64,000 nt of DNA, taken from JACVRN01 sp963715565. Its GTDB lineage: Bacteria > Acidobacteriota > Blastocatellia > Pyrinomonadales > Pyrinomonadaceae. The stretch lies in contig OY970256.1 in NCBI GenBank assembly GCA_963715565.1, positions 1,798,001-1,862,000 on the forward strand, in the 5' to 3' direction. The notes below the pieces were generated by a model. It had not been told where the DNA came from, made no database searches, and worked only from the letters and a program-made list of their open reading frames with translations. Of the stretch, positions 53,305 through 60,548 are shown in pieces. A program made the position numbers and the translations under genes. How positions within the stretch are numbered: the first letter of the stretch is position 1; each line of letters opens with the position of its first letter.

Positions 53305-53408
53305 CAGTGACAAGTGACAGGTGGCAAAAGCAGTGACAAGTGACGAGTGACGAGTGACAAGCAAGAAGCTGTTTTAACTTGTCACTTGTCACTCGTCACT
53401 CGTCACTG
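53305..53408. repeat. Intergenic word-repeat palindrome (GTGACAA/GTGACGA type)
   Basis: Arms 53331-53361 and 53378-53408 are complementary with two mismatches. Extra partial words (CAGTGACAAGTGACAGG) lie to the left at 53305-53325. Read on the minus strand the centre is TTAAAACAGCTTCTTGC, an inverted copy of the orientation at 4.4 kb. Same word as 4335-4423 and 53859-53929. Confidence 0.9.
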
Positions 53409-53518
53409 TTCTTTTTGGTTTTGTGCTCGGCAAGCGTGTAAGCTAATATCACTTCCGAGCACAAAAGCCCCCTCGTCTTACAACTGTCGGATGATTAGAG
53501 CCAGAGGGTTGTCCGAGC

Positions 53519-53851
53519 ATGAAGAACCAGTTTATTCCCGTTAACGACGACGACGGGCTGCAAGCCCTATTTGCGCGCTCGCACGAGCGGCCAGTGGTTC
53601 TGTTTAAGCATAGCCTGACGTGCCCGATTAGCGGCGCAGCTTACAAAGAGATGTCCAACTTCGAGGGCGATGTTTCCTTGATCGTCGTCCAGCGTGCGCG
53701 TGAAATCGCGCGCGAGGTGGCAACACGCACGGGCGTACGACACGAATCGCCGCAAGCCATCGTCCTGCGACGCGGGCTTGCCGTCTGGAACGCCTCGCAC
53801 TGGCGCGTCACCTCCGAAGCGGTCGAGCAAGCCGTGCGCGAACACGAATGA
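53519..53851 (+). CDS. ytxJ: YtxJ-type monothiol bacilliredoxin-like protein
   Basis: A 110-residue thioredoxin-fold protein. FKHSLTCPISGAAYKEM places the single reactive Cys at residue 35, as in Bacillus YtxJ, a bacilliredoxin that reduces bacillithiol mixed disulfides. This suggests the organism makes bacillithiol or a similar thiol, but no bsh biosynthesis gene is in the window. Palindromic repeats flank it on both sides. Confidence 0.82.
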   Translation: MKNQFIPVNDDDGLQALFARSHERPVVLFKHSLTCPISGAAYKEMSNFEGDVSLIVVQRAREIAREVATRTGVRHESPQAIVLRRGLAVWNASHWRVTSEAVEQAVREHE

Positions 53852-53858
53852 AAGGAAA

Positions 53859-53929
53859 AGTGACAAGTGACAAGTGACAAGTTAAAACGCTTGTTCTTGC
53901 TCGTCACCTGTCACTCGTCACTTGTCACT
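53859..53929. repeat. Intergenic word-repeat palindrome (GTGACAA type)
   Basis: Left arm 53859-53881 (AGTGACAAGTGACAAGTGAC) pairs imperfectly with 53902-53929. The centre begins TTAAAACGCTTGTTCTTGC, close to the element at 4.4 kb. A TATAAT-like stretch follows at 53934-53939. Confidence 0.9.
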
Positions 53930-53937
53930 GCTTTATA

Positions 53938-54243
53938 ATGGTTGAGCCGCGCGAGATTATGCAGGAGGGGGATGCGCGTTTGCGCGTCACCTGGAGCGAC
54001 GGGCGTGTTTGTCATTACGACGCGCCAGCGCTCAGGCGCGTCTGTCCCTGCGCGGCCTGCGTCAACGAGTGGACGGGCGAGCGCACCCTTCGTCCCGATT
54101 CAATCTCTGACGCCATCACCATCGGCGACATAGAGATTGTCGGTCGCTATGCGCTCAATTTTCGCTGGAGCGACGGGCACGAGACAGGCATCTACAGCTT
54201 TCGCTACCTGCGCGAGCTGTGCGAGCAGAACGAGCAGGGATAA
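53938..54243 (+). CDS. DUF971 family protein (gamma-butyrobetaine hydroxylase N-terminal-like)
   Basis: A 101-residue protein. LRVTWSDGRVCHYDAPALRR, CPCAACVNEWTGERT and RYALNFRWSDGHETGIYSFR form the DUF971 domain, also found at the N-terminus of gamma-butyrobetaine hydroxylases, where it can bind zinc. In bacteria it often stands beside iron-sulfur protein genes. Its molecular role is not settled. It ends 50 bases before a response regulator gene. Confidence 0.88.
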   Translation: MVEPREIMQEGDARLRVTWSDGRVCHYDAPALRRVCPCAACVNEWTGERTLRPDSISDAITIGDIEIVGRYALNFRWSDGHETGIYSFRYLRELCEQNEQG

Positions 54244-54293
54244 AAAATCAGTCTTCTTTGAGTGGCGCTTTTCATGCTCATGGAGTGTCCCAG

Positions 54294-54668
54294 ATGAACA
54301 GCGCGAAGAAAATTCTGGTGGTCGAAGACGACGAGGTCGCGCGCGAGTTGCTGCGCATGGCGCTGGAGCGGCGCGGCTACGTGGTCTTCACCGCCGAGGA
54401 CGGTATGAAGGGTTATGACGAGGCCGTGCGCGTTCGGCCCGACCTGATTGTGACGGACGTGACGATGCCCGCTGCCGACGGCGTGCATCTGGTCCGGCGC
54501 GTGCGCGACACGCCCGACATCTGCGAGACGCCGATTCTCGTGACCACAGGCTTCGGCACCGGCAACGCCTCCTTCACGCTCGCGCAGGGAGCAACCGCCT
54601 TTGAGCCGAAGCCCATCAACCCCGACAGCTTTATGTCAACGGTGGAAAGACTGCTAGGGGAAGGATAA
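54294..54668 (+). CDS. Single-domain response regulator
   Basis: A 124-residue CheY-like receiver: Asp11/Asp12 acidic pair (VVEDDE), phospho-acceptor Asp55 (DLIVTDVTMP), Thr85 and Lys105 (FEPKPI). There is no output domain, so it should signal by protein binding. The ATG at 54294 has GGAGTG 8 bases upstream; the frame is open further from 54219. No kinase gene is adjacent, so it may act with orphan kinases such as those at 2.8 or 60.5 kb. Confidence 0.92.
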   Translation: MNSAKKILVVEDDEVARELLRMALERRGYVVFTAEDGMKGYDEAVRVRPDLIVTDVTMPAADGVHLVRRVRDTPDICETPILVTTGFGTGNASFTLAQGATAFEPKPINPDSFMSTVERLLGEG

Positions 54669-54743
54669 ATGCAAAGTGCAAAGTGCAAAATTAAAGAAGG
54701 TCTTTCTTTTCATTCTGCCTTTTGCACTTTGCACTTTGCATTT
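54667..54743. repeat. Intergenic word-repeat palindrome (GCAAAGT type)
   Basis: Arms 54667-54690 and 54720-54743 are perfectly complementary over 24 bp. The centre reads TTAAAGAAGGTCTTTCTTTT, then CATTCTGC. It lies directly between the response regulator stop and the next start. Confidence 0.95.
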
Positions 54744-54748
54744 CATTT

Positions 54749-55069
54749 ATGGTTGAAGCTATAGGATGGGTCAGCTCTTTTCTTCTGGTGCTGACCATTG
54801 CGAAGCAGGTTTACAAGCAGTGGCATGAGGGTTCGAGCGAGGGGGTCTCGAAATGGCTTTTCATAGGCCAGATAGCAGCCTCGCTCGGCTTTACCATTTA
54901 TAGCTGGCTGGTCGGCAACTGGGTCTTTGTCGTTACCAATGCCCTCATGCTCTTGAACGGATTGCTCGGGCTCGCGATCGTCTTTCGCCACAGGCGACGC
55001 GAGCGGCGTGAAGGCAAAAAGAATAAGCAACAGGGTGCGCGCGTTGACATGGAGACCGGGCGCGCGTGA
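54749..55069 (+). CDS. SemiSWEET/PQ-loop-like small transporter
   Basis: A 106-residue protein with three membrane helices (EAIGWVSSFLLVLTIAKQVY, WLFIGQIAASLGFTIYSWLV, VFVVTNALMLLNGLLGLAIV) and a basic tail. The layout and the KQ/GQ positions fit SemiSWEET sugar transporters, which work as dimers. The ATG at 54749 is chosen because codons upstream lie in a palindromic repeat. Confidence 0.72.
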   Translation: MVEAIGWVSSFLLVLTIAKQVYKQWHEGSSEGVSKWLFIGQIAASLGFTIYSWLVGNWVFVVTNALMLLNGLLGLAIVFRHRRRERREGKKNKQQGARVDMETGRA

Positions 55070-55141
55070 GCGTATAGAAAATCAGGGGATGAAGAGATTG
55101 GTTATTGAATCAATCTCTACGCGGAGGAGTAAAGGATTACG

Positions 55142-55414
55142 ATGAACGAAAGAGATTTTTTCGACGAAAAGCACGAGACCAAGCGCGCCAGCTTTAGCTG
55201 CCCGTATTGTCGCGAGCGCGCGGATTACGACGTGCGCTGGCTCACACGTACAAGGAAGCGGCAGCCGCCGCGCGGCGCAAACGAACAGGACCGCCGCCGC
55301 TTCGAGAAATCGCGCGACTACATGGTCCGCATAGACGACATGCTCGCCTGCAAAAACATGCGTTGCCGCAAGCGATTCGAGATACCCAATTCGCAATCGG
55401 TCGTCTTTATCTAG
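55142..55414 (+). CDS. Small zinc-ribbon-like protein
   Basis: A 90-residue basic protein with CPYCRERADYDVRW and CKNMRCRKRF, together a likely zinc site. No family is recognised. A GGAGGAG lies upstream, somewhat distant; AAAGGATTACG is closer. Confidence 0.68.
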   Translation: MNERDFFDEKHETKRASFSCPYCRERADYDVRWLTRTRKRQPPRGANEQDRRRFEKSRDYMVRIDDMLACKNMRCRKRFEIPNSQSVVFI

Positions 55415-55433
55415 CTCTCGCCACACAAAGCGG

Positions 55434-55506
55434 GTAAATCGTAAATCGTGAATCGTAAATAGACGAAAGCAATTCTTCTATTTACGATTCACGATTTACG
55501 ATTTAC
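55434..55506. repeat. Intergenic word-repeat palindrome (GTAAATC type)
   Basis: Arms 55434-55462 and 55478-55506 are perfectly complementary over 29 bp, made of GTAAATC/GTGAATC words. The centre is a short 15-base loop without the TTAAA core. Confidence 0.95.
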
Positions 55507-55577
55507 GCTCTCTTCCTATTGCTTTGCCATACGAAGTGTGAGATGCTCCTATGCCCAACCAATAGGAGGCTCTTTTG

Positions 55578-55919
55578 ATGAGCGACAAGACGGACATCTG
55601 GCAAGGCACGCTTGCCCTGATGGTATTGAAGACCCTCGAAGCTATGGGGCCGCAGCATGGCTACGGTATCGCGCGCCGCATAGAGCAAACGAGCGGCGAC
55701 TTGCTCTCCATCAACTACGGCACGCTCTATCCCGCGTTGCTCAAGCTTGAGCAGGAGGGCTACGTCAAATCCGAATGGGGCGTCTCGGACAATAATCGCA
55801 AGGCCAAGTTTTACAAGCTGACGCGCGCGGGCCGCAGGCAGTTGGCACGCGAAGCTCTTGAGTGGGAGCGGACCACGGCCATCCTGGCGCGGTTCTTTGA
55901 ACCGGCGGAGGAGTCCTGA
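55578..55919 (+). CDS. PadR family transcription regulator
   Basis: A 113-residue winged-helix regulator. IWQGTLALMVLKTLEAMGPQ, HGYGIARRIEQTS, INYGTLYPALLKLEQEGYVK and the GRKAKFYKLT-like segment (NNRKAKFYKLTRAGRRQLAR) are the PadR signature. It probably represses the permease gene it overlaps (TGATG). The ATG at 55578 has AGGAGG 8 bases upstream. Confidence 0.94.
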   Translation: MSDKTDIWQGTLALMVLKTLEAMGPQHGYGIARRIEQTSGDLLSINYGTLYPALLKLEQEGYVKSEWGVSDNNRKAKFYKLTRAGRRQLAREALEWERTTAILARFFEPAEES

Positions 55920-58591
55920 TGCGTCTGAGACAATTACGCGCGCTGGCCGTGCGCTTCTACGGCCTGTTCAACCGCGAGAAGCGGGAACGAGAGATGGCGC
56001 AGGAGTTGGAAAGCCATCTTGAGATGCATATCGAAGATAACCTGCGGGCCGGAATGACTGAGGATGAGGCGCGTCGCGAAGCGCTCGTCAAACTCGGCGG
56101 CGTCGAGCCTACGAAAGAAGAATACCGCAGGCAAAGGAGTCTTCCGTTGATTGAGACGTTCATTCAAGACCTGCGCTATGGTCTACGCCGACTCGTCAAG
56201 AGTCCGGGCTTTACAGCAATCGCCGTGCTCTCTCTCAGCTTAGGCATAGGGGCCAACACGGCCATCTTCAGTCTGGTTAATACTGCCGTGCTGCGCCCTC
56301 TGCCGGTCGAGCGGCCCGACGAAATAGTGTCGCTGACGAACTCTGCCGGAAACAGGCTGTTCCCTACGTTCTCTTATCCAAACTACAAAGATTTTCGCGA
56401 CCGCAGCGATGTCTTCGCGGGCCTCATAGGTTATCGCTTCGCGCCCTTGAGCCTGAGCCACGACGGCGTGAACGAGCGGTTGTGGGGCTACGTCGTGACC
56501 GGCAACTATTTTGAAGTGCTCGGCGTGCGAGCAAGCCTCGGGCGTGTGATTTCAACCGATGATGACAGGCAGCCCGGTGCTCACGCGGTCACTGTTTTGA
56601 GCTATCAATGCTGGCAGCAAAGGTTCGGCGCTGACCCGAACATCATTGGCAAGAGCCTGATTGCCAATGGTCGTGATTACACTATCATCGGCGTCGCGCC
56701 GCAGGGATTTTTCGGGACCGAGACTATAGCCGCGCCGGAGTTGTGGTTTCCGATGGCGATGCAGGGAGAAATCGAAGTCGGCAGCAACTGGTTGGACAAG
56801 CGCGGGGTGGAGAGCCTGTTCGTTCAGGGACGGCTCAAACCCGGCACGAGCGTCGCGCAAGCGCAAACGGTGCTCAATTCAATTGCCTCCGAGCTTGAGC
56901 GCGAATACCCGGACGTCAACGAAGACAAACGCGTCATGATTAGACCGCCGGGCTTTATGGGCGGCACGATGCGCGGGGCTGTCGTGGGCTTTGCGGGTCT
57001 ACTGATGGTCGTCGTCGCGTTCGTCCTTTTGCTGGCCTGCACGAATCTGGCGAATCTCCTGCTGGCGCGAGCGGTTGAGAGACGCAAAGAGATTGCCGTG
57101 CGCCTTGCGTTAGGCGCGAGCCGTCGCAGGCTCGTAGGGCAACTGATGACCGAGAGCATGCTGCTGTCGTTTGCAAGCGGGGCGTGCGGTTTACTGCTGG
57201 CCTACTGGCTCGTCAGCCTCGCGGTTGCTTACAAGCCGCCCGTCGATGTTCCTCTTTTTATAGACCTGCACATTGATTACCGCGTGCTCGCCTTCACCTG
57301 TCTTGTCTCGCTTGTGACGGGTGTGCTGTTCGGTCTCTTGCCTGCTTTACAGGCAACCAAGGTTGACCTACTGCCCGCTTTGAAGGACGAGACTTCGACG
57401 GGCGATTCGCGGCGCTCGTGGTGGAAATCGAGCCTGATAGTTTTGCAGGTTGCTTTGTCGCTCGTGCTGCTTGTGGGCGGCGGTTTGATGTTGCGCGCAC
57501 TGCAACGCGCGCAAGCGCTCAATCTTGGATTCAACCCGCAGAACGCCGTCGAGGCATCGTTCGACCTGCGCTTGCAGGGCTACGACCGTGCGCGCGGGCG
57601 TGAGTTTCAGAAACGCTTGTTGGAGCGCGTGCGTGCGTTGCCGGGCGTGGAGGCTGCCGGAATTGTTGACCTCGCGCCCGTGGACTTGCATTTCTCCAGA
57701 AGCTCAGTGGTCATAGAAGGACAGCCGCCCGAACGTCCCGCGAATGCGCCGCGAGCCATGACCAGCCGCACGAGTCCGGGCTATTTTCAGGCGATGAGCA
57801 CACGTCTTGTGCAGGGACGCGATTTCACGGAGCAGGACACGGAGAACACGCCGCCCGTAGTCATCATCAACGAAACTTTCGCGCGCCGCTTCTGGCCCGG
57901 ACAAGACCCGATTGGAAAACGTTTCAGTCAGGGAGGCCCGAACGAGCCGCTGATGCAGGTCGTCGGAGTAGTCGAAGACGGAAAGTACGCAGGGCTGAAC
58001 GAACCGCCGCAGCCGTACTTCTCCCGCCCGATGGCGCAAGCCTACGTGGGCACAAATACAGTCATCGTTCGCACGGCTTCCGGCGACCCGCAGAAGATGC
58101 TCGGCGTGATTCGTAACGAGGTCCGTCAGCTTGACCCGATCCTGCCGCTTGCGAGCGCCAGAACTTTGTCTCAACGTCTGGCAATGCCGCTCCTTCCGGC
58201 GCGCATCGCGGCGACGCTGCTTGGCATCTTCGGTCTGCTGGCGCTGGTGCTGGCCGCAATAGGGCTTTACGGCGTGATGTCCTACACCGTCCACAGGCGC
58301 ACACACGAGATAGGGATTCGCGTGGCGCTCGGGGCGCAAGCACGAGATGTTTTAAGACTCGTCATTGGACAGGGAATGGTGCTGGCGCTCGTCGGCGTAG
58401 GCATTGGTCTGTCGGCGGCTCTCTTGCTGGCGAGGTTGATGAAAAGTTGGCTATTCGGCGTAAGCGCGACCGACCCCCTGACCTACGCGGGCGTCGCCGC
58501 GCTGCTCGTCGGCGTGGCGCTCCTGGCCTGTTATATCCCTGCGCGTCGCGCCACGAAGATTGACCCGATGATGGCGCTGCGTAATGAGTAA
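55919..58591 (+). CDS. ADOP-type duplicated ABC permease (FtsX/MacB family)
   Basis: An 890-residue permease. An N-terminal cytoplasmic segment (ELESHLEMHIEDNLRAGMTE, RREALVKLGGVEPTKEEYRR) is typical of ADOP proteins. It is followed by two MacB-like periplasmic and FtsX transmembrane modules in tandem (SPGFTAIAVLSLSLGIGANT, then LARAVERRKEIAVRLALGAS for the first and RRTHEIGIRVALGAQARDVL for the second). ADOP (acidobacterial duplicated orphan permease) genes lack a linked ATPase and are regulated by a PadR gene in front, as here. Substrate unknown; macrolide or peptide export is guessed by analogy. Confidence 0.93.
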   Translation: MRLRQLRALAVRFYGLFNREKREREMAQELESHLEMHIEDNLRAGMTEDEARREALVKLGGVEPTKEEYRRQRSLPLIETFIQDLRYGLRRLVKSPGFTAIAVLSLSLGIGANTAIFSLVNTAVLRPLPVERPDEIVSLTNSAGNRLFPTFSYPNYKDFRDRSDVFAGLIGYRFAPLSLSHDGVNERLWGYVVTGNYFEVLGVRASLGRVISTDDDRQPGAHAVTVLSYQCWQQRFGADPNIIGKSLIANGRDYTIIGVAPQGFFGTETIAAPELWFPMAMQGEIEVGSNWLDKRGVESLFVQGRLKPGTSVAQAQTVLNSIASELEREYPDVNEDKRVMIRPPGFMGGTMRGAVVGFAGLLMVVVAFVLLLACTNLANLLLARAVERRKEIAVRLALGASRRRLVGQLMTESMLLSFASGACGLLLAYWLVSLAVAYKPPVDVPLFIDLHIDYRVLAFTCLVSLVTGVLFGLLPALQATKVDLLPALKDETSTGDSRRSWWKSSLIVLQVALSLVLLVGGGLMLRALQRAQALNLGFNPQNAVEASFDLRLQGYDRARGREFQKRLLERVRALPGVEAAGIVDLAPVDLHFSRSSVVIEGQPPERPANAPRAMTSRTSPGYFQAMSTRLVQGRDFTEQDTENTPPVVIINETFARRFWPGQDPIGKRFSQGGPNEPLMQVVGVVEDGKYAGLNEPPQPYFSRPMAQAYVGTNTVIVRTASGDPQKMLGVIRNEVRQLDPILPLASARTLSQRLAMPLLPARIAATLLGIFGLLALVLAAIGLYGVMSYTVHRRTHEIGIRVALGAQARDVLRLVIGQGMVLALVGVGIGLSAALLLARLMKSWLFGVSATDPLTYAGVAALLVGVALLACYIPARRATKIDPMMALRNE

Positions 58592-58632
58592 ACGGCTCAT
58601 GCAACTCACTCACACGCTCTCTGGCCGCGCGT

Positions 58633-59997
58633 TCACACTTCGTCGTAACGCTTGAGCTTGCGGTAGAGCGTGGAGAGGTCTATGCCTAGAATGTTGGCGG
58701 CGCGCGTCTTGTCCTGATTGACGGAAGCTAAGGTTTCGAAGATGTAGCGGCGTTCGATTTCGTCGAGCGTGGGGCGTAGGCCGTCGGGGTCGCGCATTGA
58801 ATTTGGAGTCGCGGCTTCTACTGTGTCGCGTATGCGCGGCGGGAGACTGTCGACGTCAATGCGTTCGCCGCTCAGGGTGAAAGCGCGCTCGATAGCGTTC
58901 TGCAATTCGCGCACGTTGCCCGGCCACGTGTAGTTAATCAGCGCGGACATGGCTTCTGGCGCGACCGATTTTTCATCTGCGCTTTGAGAGCGCGCGGTGC
59001 GCGTGATAAAGCTGCGCGCCAGAAGCGGGATGTCCTCGCGCCGTTCGCGCAAAGGCGGCAGGTGTATCTCTATCACGTTGAGGCGATAAAACAGGTCTTC
59101 GCGGAAACGGCCTTCCGACACCTCTTTTTCCAGATCGCGATTCGTAGCCGCGATGATGCGCGCGTCAAACTCTACGGGCGTGGACGAGCCTAAGGGAGTG
59201 ACCTCGTGCTCCTGCAAAGCGCGAAGGAGGCGCACCTGCATGGCCGGAGTTATTTCAGCTATCTCGTCCAGCAGCACTGTCCCGCCTTCGCCGGAGCGAA
59301 AGAGCCCCAGCTTGTTTGTCACAGCGCCCGTGAATGCACCTTTGGTGTGGCCGAATAGCTCCGACTCAAGGAGGCTTTCGGGAAGCGCGCCGCAGTTGAT
59401 GGCGACAAAGGGGCGAGCCGACCGTGGGCTGTTGTGATGAATGGCGCGCGCTATCAATTCCTTGCCCGTGCCCGACTCGCCTTCAATCAGAATGTTGGTG
59501 TTGGTGGCGGCGACTTTTTCGACGAGGCGAAAGACGGCTTGCAGCGCGGGGCTCGTGCCAATGATTTCTGAAAAGCTGTAGCGGCGGTCAAGCTCGCGCC
59601 GCAAGGCGCTGTTCTCACGAAACAGCTCGCGTTGTCGTAAAGCGTTTTTGACTGACTGAAGAAGGTCTTCGTTGACGAAGGGCTTGGTGATGTAATCGTA
59701 AGCGCCTTTGCGCAGGGCTGCGACCGCCGAATCGACGGACGAGTAGGCGGTCATGACGATGACCAGAGCGTCGCCCGTGATGTCTTTGATGCGGTCGAGC
59801 AGGGTGAGCCCGTCCATCCCGCTCATGCGTATGTCCGTGAGGACGAGCGCCACGTCTTCGAGCGCGAAACGCTCAAGCGCCTCTTCCGCATTGGCGACCG
59901 CCGAGACGCGATAGCCCGCCTCTTCCAGCAAGCGCGTCAGGATAGCGCGCATCAAATCTTCATCTTCTGCGACAAGGATAAGAGGTGGTGTGTTCAT
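58633..59997 (-). CDS. NtrC-type sigma54-dependent response regulator
   Basis: A 454-residue regulator with a receiver domain (phospho-acceptor Asp55, LVLTDIRMSG), an AAA+ domain with Walker A GESGTGKE (173-180), the sigma54-contact GAFTGA (220-225) and a Fis-type helix-turn-helix C-terminus (ANILGIDLSTLYRKLKRYDE). It should activate sigma54 promoters. It is third in an operon with the histidine kinase at 60529 and the SRPBCC gene, which is likely its cognate system. Confidence 0.96.
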   Translation of the reverse strand: MNTPPLILVAEDEDLMRAILTRLLEEAGYRVSAVANAEEALERFALEDVALVLTDIRMSGMDGLTLLDRIKDITGDALVIVMTAYSSVDSAVAALRKGAYDYITKPFVNEDLLQSVKNALRQRELFRENSALRRELDRRYSFSEIIGTSPALQAVFRLVEKVAATNTNILIEGESGTGKELIARAIHHNSPRSARPFVAINCGALPESLLESELFGHTKGAFTGAVTNKLGLFRSGEGGTVLLDEIAEITPAMQVRLLRALQEHEVTPLGSSTPVEFDARIIAATNRDLEKEVSEGRFREDLFYRLNVIEIHLPPLRERREDIPLLARSFITRTARSQSADEKSVAPEAMSALINYTWPGNVRELQNAIERAFTLSGERIDVDSLPPRIRDTVEAATPNSMRDPDGLRPTLDEIERRYIFETLASVNQDKTRAANILGIDLSTLYRKLKRYDEV

Positions 59998-60004
59998 AAG
60001 AAGT

Positions 60005-60073
60005 GATGAATGAAAGCAACTGATTCATCGGTTCATTGTTTCATTGATTCAATGAAGAAATGAATCAATGATT
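60005..60073. repeat. Intergenic word-repeat palindrome (ATTCATTG type)
   Basis: TTCATTG/ATTCATC words on the left pair imperfectly with CAATGAAGAAATGAATCAAT on the right (60051-60070). It lies between the SRPBCC gene and the NtrC-type gene and touches the former's stop. Confidence 0.7.
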
Positions 60074-60548
60074 AAATTCTTTCCATTCCGGCTTCTACAT
60101 TTTCTTCCGCGACTTTTTTGATGTGCTCGTTGTGCTTGATTAAGAAGCGGCGCATGTAGCTCTTGAGAAAGAGCGCATCAGCCGCGCGACCCAGAATGCC
60201 AAAAGGCGCGCTGAAAGTCATCTCGTCGGTCATCAGCGTGCCGCCATCTCTGGCTTCGAAGAGATGCAGGTGGCGCAGGCTTTTGAAAGCGCCGCGCTGC
60301 ATCTCGTCAACAAACATGCGCGGTCTTTCAAGCGCGGTGATTTTGGAAGTGAGCCGTTGGCGGATTCTGAAATGTGTCCCTTCCCAGGTCACTTCGTCGT
60401 TCAATTCCAGAATGCCGGACGTGACACCTGCGACCGCGCGCTCAATCGTTTCGGCAGCGGCAGCCGTGTGCACGTCGACATTGCGGGCAAGGTCGAAGAC
60501 GCGCTCGACGGGTGCGCGTATAAATGTCTCAAGCTTGATGACCGGCAT
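60072..60548 (-). CDS. SRPBCC (START/Bet v1-like) protein
   Basis: A 158-residue ligand-binding fold. MPVIKLETFIRAPVERVFDL opens the pattern; WEGTHFRIRQRLTSKITALE and DEMTFSAPFGILGRAADALF are the cell-growth-inhibitor-like (polyketide cyclase/CGI121-like) pattern, with SYMRRFLIKHNEHIKKVAEE at the end. It may carry a hydrophobic ligand that feeds the signalling system it is embedded in. It overlaps the histidine kinase gene by 20 bases and precedes the response regulator gene, so all three are probably co-transcribed. Confidence 0.85.
   Translation of the reverse strand: MPVIKLETFIRAPVERVFDLARNVDVHTAAAAETIERAVAGVTSGILELNDEVTWEGTHFRIRQRLTSKITALERPRMFVDEMQRGAFKSLRHLHLFEARDGGTLMTDEMTFSAPFGILGRAADALFLKSYMRRFLIKHNEHIKKVAEENVEAGMERI

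Noticed and set aside
53305..53929. CRISPR-like array of short repeats
   Set aside because: The words are 7-8 bases, contiguous and without unique spacers, and form palindromes; no cas gene is near.
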